A DNA stretch of 41,230 nt from an uncultured SAR86 cluster bacterium (GTDB taxonomy: Bacteria > Pseudomonadota > Gammaproteobacteria > Magnimaribacterales > D2472). Within the stretch, counting starts at the first letter, position 1; each line of letters opens with the position of its first letter. Below are positions 17,960-24,809 of this stretch, piece by piece. A model generated the notes under the pieces. That model was given only the letters and a program-made list of their open reading frames with translations. It was not told where the DNA came from and did not search any database. The stretch spans positions 1 through 41,230 of the forward strand of contig CACIJE010000004.1 in the NCBI GenBank assembly GCA_902586925.1, in the 5' to 3' direction. The position numbers were made by a program, and so were the translations under genes.

Positions 17960-18583
17960 ATGAGCAGATCTCTGGAAGATTCCAGTATCAAGCCAAAAGT
18001 TCCAATTATACTTGCATCTGGTTCCGCTAGTAGAAAGCAGATGCTCGAAGAAGCTGGAATTCTTTTTGATGTTCAAGTCTCACCAACAGATGAAGATTTG
18101 ATTAAAGATAAAATCTCCTCACTGCCATTTTGTGAACAAGTAATTCATCTTGCAAAAGCAAAAGCTGAAAGTGTTAGCAATCAAAATCCAGAATCTGCAG
18201 TAATTGGTGGAGATCAAATGTGCGCACTTGATGATAGGCTTCTTCATAAACCTGGCACAAAGGCAAAAGCTATTGAAAGTCTAAAAAGTTTGTCTAATAA
18301 AAAGCATTTTCAACATAGCGGAGTCTGCATATTTAAAGATAATGAGTGTTTATGGCAATATTCAGAAACAGTTGAGTTAAAGATGCATAATTTAACTGAA
18401 AAGGAAATCATTAATTATGTTGATATAGAAAATCCCATTAATGCTGCAGGATCATATAAATTTGAGTCAATGGGCTGTAACCTTTTTTCATACGTAAACG
18501 GCTCATCACACACTGTAAGAGGAATGCCTTTATTACCTTTATTAAATGCATTGAGAGAATTAAATTTTATTGATTTAGAATAA
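17960..18583 (+). CDS. Maf-family nucleoside triphosphate pyrophosphatase (YceF-like)
   Basis: A 207-residue Maf protein, hydrolysing non-canonical or modified nucleotides to monophosphate and pyrophosphate. The family signature ILASGSASRKQMLEEAG is near the N-terminus. VIGGDQMCAL contains the catalytic Asp in a GDQ context, and INAAGSYKFESMGCNLF and VRGMPLLPLLNALREL follow. The DQ form and the C-terminal segment resemble E. coli YceF (7-methyl-GTP pyrophosphatase) more than YhdE (dTTP/UTP). An extra 15 residues precede the usual start, with no better ATG. It is tightly linked to folE and cysS. Confidence 0.9.
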   Translation: MSRSLEDSSIKPKVPIILASGSASRKQMLEEAGILFDVQVSPTDEDLIKDKISSLPFCEQVIHLAKAKAESVSNQNPESAVIGGDQMCALDDRLLHKPGTKAKAIESLKSLSNKKHFQHSGVCIFKDNECLWQYSETVELKMHNLTEKEIINYVDIENPINAAGSYKFESMGCNLFSYVNGSSHTVRGMPLLPLLNALRELNFIDLE

Positions 18584-18587
18584 ATCT

Positions 18588-19970
18588 ATGAATAACGGTC
18601 ATTCATTTTATCTGTTTAATACTCTTAGTGGCAATAAAGAAAAATTGGAGGCTATCGATCCAAAACATTTAAAAATTTATGCTTGTGGTCCAACGGTATA
18701 TAACTATGCTCATATTGGTAATGCAAGAATGGCAGTAGTTTTTGATACTCTTGTCAGAACTTTAAGAGAAATTTATCCAAAGGTTACATATGTATCTAAT
18801 ATTACGGATATCGATGACAAAATTATTGATGCTGCAAAGGAGCAAAATGTTGAAATAACATCAATCACTGAAAAATACACAAAAATTTATAATGATGATA
18901 TGGCTAAACTTAATGTTCTAGCTCCAGACGTTCAACCAAAAGCAACTGAGTATATTCCAGAAATGATAGAACTTATTATCGAATTAATAGAGAAAGATTT
19001 TGCTTATGAAAAAGAAGGACATGTACTTTTTCATGTACCTTCGTACTCTAACTATGGGAAACTTTCAAAAAGAAATAAAGACGAGCAAATTGCTGGTAGT
19101 CGAGTTGAAATTGCACCATTTAAAAAAGATCCAGCAGATTTTGTTCTATGGAAACCTAGTACTGAAGATCAACCTGGTTGGAAATCTCCTTGGGGTATTG
19201 GAAGACCTGGATGGCATACAGAATGTTCAGCAATGTCAAAAAAAACTCTAGGCCTTCCATTTGATATTCATGGTGGTGGAAGAGACTTAATTTTTCCACA
19301 TCATGAAAATGAAATTGCACAGAGTTGTTGCTCTACAGCAAATATAGATGAGCCGAGTTCATACGCTAAGTATTGGATGCATAATGGCTTTGTGACAATT
19401 AATGGTGAAAAAATGGCCAAATCTCTTGGAAATATTATTTTAGTTAAGGACTTGGCTGAAAACTATCATGGTGAAGTTATTAGACTTGCTTTACTGTCAT
19501 CTCATTACAGACAAGGCTTAGATTGGAATGAGAAGGTTATTCATCAAGCAAGTAAATTAATCAATAAATTGTATGAGATTAAAAATGATTTAGAAGAAGT
19601 AGTAATCCCTAAAAATAATAAAACTAATCTAGATAAAATATCAATTCTTATGGATGATTTGAACACACCAGGATTAATTACAGAGTTAAATAAAATAGTA
19701 AAAGAATATAATTCATCAGAAGTGGATAGAGAAAATATCAAAACAAGACTCAGTTTGATGAGCAATGTTTTGGGTATTTTGCAGGATGAAACTTTTAATA
19801 ATATTTCTGAGGAATTTAAAACTAAAATTGATGATTTAGTTGCAAAAAGATCTAACGCTAAAAAAAATAAAAATTTTGAATTAGCAGATGCAATTAGACA
19901 GGAATTACTTGAGTTAGGAGTTGAAATAAAAGATTCAACTGATGGAACAAAATGGACACTTAAGTCGTGA
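18588..19970 (+). CDS. cysS: Cysteine--tRNA ligase
   Basis: A 460-residue class I aminoacyl-tRNA synthetase of normal length. Motifs: ACGPTVYNYAHIGNAR (zinc-binding Cys and the HIGH-type HIGN), NITDIDDKIIDAA, GWHTECSAMS (second zinc Cys), GGGRDLIFPHHENEIAQS and KMAKSLGN (KMSKS equivalent). The C-terminal DALR-type helical domain follows. It starts 4 bp after maf. Its TGA overlaps the GTG start of the PNPOx-like gene (4 bp). Confidence 0.97.
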   Translation: MNNGHSFYLFNTLSGNKEKLEAIDPKHLKIYACGPTVYNYAHIGNARMAVVFDTLVRTLREIYPKVTYVSNITDIDDKIIDAAKEQNVEITSITEKYTKIYNDDMAKLNVLAPDVQPKATEYIPEMIELIIELIEKDFAYEKEGHVLFHVPSYSNYGKLSKRNKDEQIAGSRVEIAPFKKDPADFVLWKPSTEDQPGWKSPWGIGRPGWHTECSAMSKKTLGLPFDIHGGGRDLIFPHHENEIAQSCCSTANIDEPSSYAKYWMHNGFVTINGEKMAKSLGNIILVKDLAENYHGEVIRLALLSSHYRQGLDWNEKVIHQASKLINKLYEIKNDLEEVVIPKNNKTNLDKISILMDDLNTPGLITELNKIVKEYNSSEVDRENIKTRLSLMSNVLGILQDETFNNISEEFKTKIDDLVAKRSNAKKNKNFELADAIRQELLELGVEIKDSTDGTKWTLKS

Positions 19971-20566
19971 CAAGTGAATCAAGACTAGATTTACCCATTG
20001 AGTATTCAAAAATTGAAGATACTCTGATAAGTGCGGAAAAAATTTTAATAAATGCAGTAGATGATGCAAAATCTTTATTCCATACCCCTGTTGTTTCATC
20101 TATAAAAAATAATCAAATCACATCAAGAGTTATGGTCTTGAGAGAATTCGATTTAGAAGGACGAAAAATGAGATTTCATACCGATTACCGTGCATCTAAA
20201 ATACATCATTACGAAGAAAATTCATCTGCGACAGTAATAGGATATGACCCAGAGATAAAGATTCAAATCAAACTCCAGGGGAATATATCTATTCATTATG
20301 ATGATGAAACTACAAAGCTAGCTTGGGACAATTCAACACCAAGATCAAAAAAATGTTACTCAGTTAAAGGAGGATCTTCAAAAGAAGTAAGCAATCCTGA
20401 AGATTATGACATTAAGGATTTTGAAGTAGAAGAAGGCTATAAAAATTTTGCAGTGTTAGTATTTCATTTTAATTCACTAGAATTTTTATATCTCAAAAGT
20501 TCTGGACACAGAAGAGCGATTCATAAATGGAATGATGAATATGACTCAAACTGGTTGGTACCATAG
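19967..20566 (+). CDS. Pyridoxamine 5'-phosphate oxidase-family flavoprotein (PdxH-like)
   Basis: A 199-residue FMN-binding split-barrel protein. It has the family core with TSRVMVLREFDLEGRKMRFH followed by DYRASKIHHYEENSSA, the region that contacts FMN in PNPOx. The C-terminal SGHRRAIHKWNDEYDSNWL resembles the last strand of PdxH/Alr4036-type proteins. Canonical PdxH ends with a more conserved R-L-x-P tail, so this may not be a true pyridoxamine-phosphate oxidase. The start is GTG overlapping the cysS stop (GTGA), so it is translationally coupled. The next feature is tRNA-Arg on the opposite strand. Confidence 0.75.
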   Translation: MTSESRLDLPIEYSKIEDTLISAEKILINAVDDAKSLFHTPVVSSIKNNQITSRVMVLREFDLEGRKMRFHTDYRASKIHHYEENSSATVIGYDPEIKIQIKLQGNISIHYDDETTKLAWDNSTPRSKKCYSVKGGSSKEVSNPEDYDIKDFEVEEGYKNFAVLVFHFNSLEFLYLKSSGHRRAIHKWNDEYDSNWLVP

Positions 20567-20569
20567 ATT

Positions 20570-20645
20570 TGGTGCCCTCTGAAGGAATCGAACCTTCAAC
20601 TAATCCTTAGGAGGGATTTGTTATATCCATTTAACTAAGAAGGCA
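20570..20645 (-). tRNA. tRNA-Arg(CCT)
   Basis: Minus-strand tRNA folded by eye. Acceptor stem TGCCTTC (from 20645) pairs with GAGGGCA (to 20573), including a G-T wobble. The anticodon stem AATCC/GGATT encloses CTCCTAA, anticodon CCT (20609-20611 on the plus strand), reading AGG arginine codons. The T-arm is GAAGG-TTCGATT-CCTTC. The CCA end is encoded (20570-20572). It lies antiparallel to the flanking protein genes. Confidence 0.95.
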
Positions 20646-20662
20646 TTAAAATTGCGTAATTA

Positions 20663-20691
20663 ATTTTATTTAAATGATAAAACACTTACAA
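20663..20691 (-). promoter_or_regulatory. Promoter of tRNA-Arg(CCT)
   Basis: On the minus strand, -35 TTGTAA (20691-20686) and -10 TAAAAT (20668-20663) are separated by exactly 17 bp, with transcription starting about 10 bp before the tRNA. The -35 lies inside the first codons of the divergent hydrolase gene, which begins at 20674. Confidence 0.55.
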
Positions 20692-22527
20692 AAAAATAAA
20701 TTACTTTCTTACTGTTTAGCAATTATTTTTGTATCAAGCATAATTGCCTCTTTCATACAGACAAGTTTTAACAAAGTTGAGATTGAACTTAGAGAACTCA
20801 AAACAGATGATGGTCAGACATTAATATATGACCTATACAAACCTCAATTAGCCACAAGTGAAAATAAAGTTCCTTTTGTAATCGTTGTACCCGGTTTTCA
20901 AAGATCCAAAGAAGCGTTATCAAATATAGCTATTGAATTATCAAGAAGGGGTCTTGCTGTTGCTCTCATCGATCCTTACGCACAAGGAATGTCTTCATCC
21001 TCAACTAGTAGAATTGCTGCCACAACTCAAGGCTATGGAATGTTTGCTCTTGTGGACTATGCATATGATGGAAACTTTCCTTTTGTAGATACAAAAAAAA
21101 TCGGTTCAACCGGTCATTCTATGGGAGGTAATGCTGCTATCAGAGGAGCGGATTATTTTGGAAAACAAGCAATTAAAGAAAATAAAGAAAGTAAATTACA
21201 TTCTGTATATATCTCAGGTTATGTTTTGACTCTCAGAAACGAGGTTTTAAAAGATTCAAGATCAAATATGGGAGTTAGTTATGCATATTATGATGAGGGA
21301 GCATTCAGAAATGAACTAAAAGGATGGGATGCAGGCAATATGGAAATTGCTCCAGAATCATTAAGAGTAATAAATAATGTTCTCCCAAGCACAGATCAGA
21401 TTAGCAAAGTTGAACTTGGGAATTATTATGGCAATAAAAATAATAATACTCTCAGGGTTATCTTTAATGAAAGATTATTACATCCATTTCAACCATACAA
21501 TAAAGAAGCTACTGCAAATCAAATAGACTATTTTGAAACAGTATTTGGTTTTCCAAATAGAATCGATTCATCAAATCAAATTTGGCAATATAAAGAGTTG
21601 TTAACTCTAATAAATATGATTTTATCATTAATCATGATAGTGCCATTAACAAGAACTTTTCTTAGGCTTAAGATTTTTTCAGCACTTATAAAACCAGTTC
21701 CAGAACCACTTCCAGCTCAGACAAAAGATGGAAAAATTGTTTTCTGGAGTATATTTTTCGTAAGTGCCACTATCGCATGTGTAACATTTATTCCAATGGT
21801 AGGTCTCTCAAAAATTTTTTTTGTTGAAGCAGCAAACAGAGAACTTACCTGGTTCTTTCCTCAAAGAATGAATAACTCCGTTATGCTTTGGGCTGCATTA
21901 AATGGAACTATAGGACTAATAATATTTTTTCTTTCATATTATTTTTTTGGTCGTCATCATGGAACATCACAAGATTCATGGGGATTAAAAATTTCATTAA
22001 ATGAACTTAGTAAAACAATTTTGCTCGGGCTAATTGTCTTTGCTTCATATTACTTAATATTATTTGTCGTCTACTTCTTTTTCCATATTGATTATAGATT
22101 TTGGTTTATGGGTGTTCGAGTTTTTCAACCTGAAATGATATTGGTACTTTTAATGTATTTCCCATTATTTTTTATCTTTTTCTTTTCAAACTCTCTTAGA
22201 GTAAATGGGTCTATGCGATTTAAGAATCAAGCTGAATGGAAATCACGTCTAATAGCAGGTTTTGCAAACTCTCTTGGCCTAATATTTATAATTATTATTC
22301 AATATTCTGTTTTTGCTGCTACTGGAGCAGTATATTGGAGCTCTAATTCAACGGATTGGCTAAGTGTTAACCTTTTATTTGGAATTGTTCCAATGATGTT
22401 TATTCTTCCTTATTTCAATAGAATATTTTTTCAAATGACTGGTAGAGTTTATCTTGGCCCAATTATTACATGCTTAATATTTATAATGATTCTTTCTACA
22501 AATACTGTTATTTACCTGCCGATATAA
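20674..22527 (+). CDS. Membrane-anchored alpha/beta hydrolase with C-terminal polytopic domain
   Basis: A 617-residue two-part protein. One N-terminal membrane helix (about 11-29) is followed by an alpha/beta hydrolase domain (about 35-290). The nucleophile elbow is GHSMGG with Ser149, and an oxyanion-region VVPGFQRSKEA and LIDPYAQGMS follow the usual strand order. After residue 305 come about seven membrane segments (for example LINMILSLIMIVPL, MLWAALNGTIGLIIFFL, LIVFASYYLILFVVYFFF). The family domain resembles dienelactone hydrolase/esterase-like enzymes; the membrane part matches nothing I recognise. The hydrolase probably faces the periplasm. The ATG is chosen as the first possible start after the tRNA-Arg gene. 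Confidence 0.72.
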   Translation: MIKHLQKNKLLSYCLAIIFVSSIIASFIQTSFNKVEIELRELKTDDGQTLIYDLYKPQLATSENKVPFVIVVPGFQRSKEALSNIAIELSRRGLAVALIDPYAQGMSSSSTSRIAATTQGYGMFALVDYAYDGNFPFVDTKKIGSTGHSMGGNAAIRGADYFGKQAIKENKESKLHSVYISGYVLTLRNEVLKDSRSNMGVSYAYYDEGAFRNELKGWDAGNMEIAPESLRVINNVLPSTDQISKVELGNYYGNKNNNTLRVIFNERLLHPFQPYNKEATANQIDYFETVFGFPNRIDSSNQIWQYKELLTLINMILSLIMIVPLTRTFLRLKIFSALIKPVPEPLPAQTKDGKIVFWSIFFVSATIACVTFIPMVGLSKIFFVEAANRELTWFFPQRMNNSVMLWAALNGTIGLIIFFLSYYFFGRHHGTSQDSWGLKISLNELSKTILLGLIVFASYYLILFVVYFFFHIDYRFWFMGVRVFQPEMILVLLMYFPLFFIFFFSNSLRVNGSMRFKNQAEWKSRLIAGFANSLGLIFIIIIQYSVFAATGAVYWSSNSTDWLSVNLLFGIVPMMFILPYFNRIFFQMTGRVYLGPIITCLIFIMILSTNTVIYLPI

Positions 22528-22545
22528 AAAATTGTTTAACCAATC

Positions 22546-22551
22546 TATAAT
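22546..22551 (+). promoter_or_regulatory. -10 element of thrS close to the start codon
   Basis: A perfect TATAAT ends 6 nt before the thrS ATG, with no Shine-Dalgarno between. If used, it gives a leaderless or nearly leaderless thrS mRNA. No good -35 was seen. Confidence 0.4.
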
Positions 22552-22557
22552 ATATAA

Positions 22558-24492
22558 ATGAAAATTACTTTGCCTGACAACAGTTTAAGAGAATTACCAG
22601 AGGGTTCCTCGGGTTATGATCTTGCGAAAGATATAGGTCCTGGTCTTGCAAAGTCAGCTGTTGCTGTAACAATCAATGGTATTCAAAAAGATTTACATGA
22701 TGTCATAGAAGGCGATGTATCTGCCTCAATAATTACAATTGACTCTGATGAGGGCATTGAGATTATGAGACATACTCTAACAGCTCAAGTCTTAGCAAGG
22801 GCTGTTAAAAATATTTACCCTAATTCAAAATTAGCCATAGGACCCACTATTGAAGATGGTTTTTATTACGATGTTGAGACTGAGGAAGCCATATCTATAG
22901 ATGATCTTAAAAAGATCGAAGATGAAATGATAAAAATTGTAAAGACCAAATCATCTATTACAAAAAAATTGGTTAGCAAAGAAGAAGCTTTAAAAATATT
23001 CAAATCACAAAAAGAGACATATAAAGAAAGCATTATTGACGAATCAGAGCAAATATCTGATTTTCAACTTTATTATCAAGATGACAAAAAGTTTGTAGAT
23101 TTATGTAGAGGCCCTCATTTACCAAATCTAAGTTTTGTTGGAGCATTTAAATTAACTAAAGTTTCAGGAGCTTACTGGAAAGGTGATTCAAAAAATAAAA
23201 TGCTTACAAGAATTTATGGAACAGCATGGAAAAATGAAAAAGAACTAAATAAATACTTAACTACCCTAGATGAAGCTCAGAAAAGAGATCATAGAAAGCT
23301 TGGTAAAGAAATGAATTTATTTCATTTTCAAGATGAGGCACCTGGGATGGTATTTTGGCATCCTGATGGTTGGACAATATATAGAAATCTCAGGAATTTT
23401 GTAAGAAAAAGATTGCAAGACAATGACTATATTGAAGTAAATACACCACAAGTAATTGATAGAAAACTATGGGAGGCCTCAGGACATTGGGATAAATATC
23501 GCGAAAATATGTTTATAACTGAGATTGATGAAGAGCATGCTAATGAGAAAAGAGTTAATGCACTCAAACCAATGAATTGTCCTGGTCATGTTCAAATTTA
23601 TAATCAGGGAATAAAATCCTATAAAGATTTGCCATTAAAGTATGCAGAATTTGGTCTTTGTCACCGCTATGAACCATCTGGAACTATGCATGGTCTTATG
23701 AGAGTAAGAGCATTCACCCAAGATGACGGACATATATTTTGCACAGAGGATCAAATCGAATCAGAAACAGGATTATTTATTGAATTTCTCTCGAATATTT
23801 ATGCAGACTTAGGATTCAAAGATTTTGATATAAAACTTTCTACCAGACCTGAAATGAGGGTTGGATCTGATAAAACTTGGGATAAATCTGAAAAAGCTTT
23901 AGAGGATGCGATAAAAAATTTAGGCTATCCTTATAGAATTGATGAAGGAGATGGAGCTTTCTATGGGCCTAAGCTAGATTTTGTTTTAACTGATGCAATT
24001 GGAAGAGAATGGCAATGCGGAACTTTTCAATTAGATTTTAACTTAGCAGAAAGGCTTGACGCTCAATATGTTGGTGAGGATGGAAAAAAACATTATCCTG
24101 TAATGATTCATAGAGCTGTGCTTGGATCATTTGAAAGATTTATAGGGATTTTGATTGAAAATTATTCAGGTAAGCTTCCTTTTTGGTTGGCCCCACAACA
24201 AGTTGTTATCGCCTCAATTATTTCTGACGTTAACGATTATTCAATTGAAATAATGGAACAGCTCAAAAAAGAAGGTATTCGAGCTGAAGTTGACCTAAGA
24301 AATGAAAAAATAAGCTATAAAATAAGAGAACATAGTTCAAAGAAAGTTCCAATTATTATAGCAATAGGTAAAAGTGAAAAAAGCGAAAAAACAGTCTCAA
24401 TAAGAAGAATTGGAAGCTCTGAGACAGAGATTTTAGAATTAAATGAAGCTTTAAAACAAATTAAAAAGGAAAATATTTTAGTTAGTACATGA
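22558..24492 (+). CDS. thrS: Threonine--tRNA ligase
   Basis: A 644-residue class II synthetase of standard length. An N-terminal TGS domain (residues 1-60) is followed by the editing domain (IGPTIEDGFYYD, DLCRGPHLPN, FKLTKVSGAYWKGD). The catalytic core shows ALKPMNCPGHVQIY with the zinc Cys, LCHRYEPSGTMHGLMRVR (motif 2) and FTQDDGHIFC. The anticodon-binding domain closes the protein. The gene is not followed by infC-rpmI-rplT, the usual proteobacterial arrangement; instead its last 4 bp overlap yidD (ATGA). Confidence 0.97.
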   Translation: MKITLPDNSLRELPEGSSGYDLAKDIGPGLAKSAVAVTINGIQKDLHDVIEGDVSASIITIDSDEGIEIMRHTLTAQVLARAVKNIYPNSKLAIGPTIEDGFYYDVETEEAISIDDLKKIEDEMIKIVKTKSSITKKLVSKEEALKIFKSQKETYKESIIDESEQISDFQLYYQDDKKFVDLCRGPHLPNLSFVGAFKLTKVSGAYWKGDSKNKMLTRIYGTAWKNEKELNKYLTTLDEAQKRDHRKLGKEMNLFHFQDEAPGMVFWHPDGWTIYRNLRNFVRKRLQDNDYIEVNTPQVIDRKLWEASGHWDKYRENMFITEIDEEHANEKRVNALKPMNCPGHVQIYNQGIKSYKDLPLKYAEFGLCHRYEPSGTMHGLMRVRAFTQDDGHIFCTEDQIESETGLFIEFLSNIYADLGFKDFDIKLSTRPEMRVGSDKTWDKSEKALEDAIKNLGYPYRIDEGDGAFYGPKLDFVLTDAIGREWQCGTFQLDFNLAERLDAQYVGEDGKKHYPVMIHRAVLGSFERFIGILIENYSGKLPFWLAPQQVVIASIISDVNDYSIEIMEQLKKEGIRAEVDLRNEKISYKIREHSSKKVPIIIAIGKSEKSEKTVSIRRIGSSETEILELNEALKQIKKENILVST

Positions 24493-24686
24493 TAGCAAGA
24501 ATTTTTATACTACCAATTAGATTTTATCGTTATTTTATATCTCCTTTATTTCCTCCAACGTGTAGATTCCATCCAACTTGTTCACAATATGCTATTGATG
24601 TAATTTTGAAATATGGCATTTTTAAAGGTACCTATCTTGCAATAGTCCGAATAAGTAAATGCCATCCTTGGTATAGAGAAAAGTAG
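24489..24686 (+). CDS. yidD: Membrane protein insertion efficiency factor YidD
   Basis: A 65-residue YidD. The conserved core RFYRYFISPLFPPTCRFHPT with CSQYAIDVI and KCHPW is intact. YidD is a small membrane-associated protein that aids YidC-dependent insertion. It is normally encoded between rnpA and yidC; here it overlaps thrS by 4 bp and ends early after CHPWYREK, lacking the usual GGxDPVP-type tail. The upstream overlap implies cotranscription with thrS. Confidence 0.92.
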   Translation: MIARIFILPIRFYRYFISPLFPPTCRFHPTCSQYAIDVILKYGIFKGTYLAIVRISKCHPWYREK

Positions 24687-24798
24687 CTATTTATATTAAT
24701 TTGTCAATAAAACTAGTACTAAAAAAAAATGATTTTTTTTGTATATAGTATGTATAAATGATATAGTTTTGACTAAATAGAAGTTTATAAACAGTCTT

Positions 24799-24805
24799 AG
24801 GGGGA
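24799..24805 (+). promoter_or_regulatory. Strong Shine-Dalgarno for the TonB-dependent receptor
   Basis: AGGGGGA lies 4 nt before the ATG at 24810, at the end of a 123-bp gap that contains an A9-TGA-T8 tract and several TATA-like sequences. It fixes the receptor start and is among the strongest ribosome binding sites in the window. Confidence 0.65.
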
Positions 24806-24809
24806 ATTT

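Noticed and set aside
24721-24740. A9-TGA-T8 tract as a terminator or origin element
   Set aside because: It is a plain A/T stem with no GC pairs, so it is too weak to call a terminator, and no other origin features are near.
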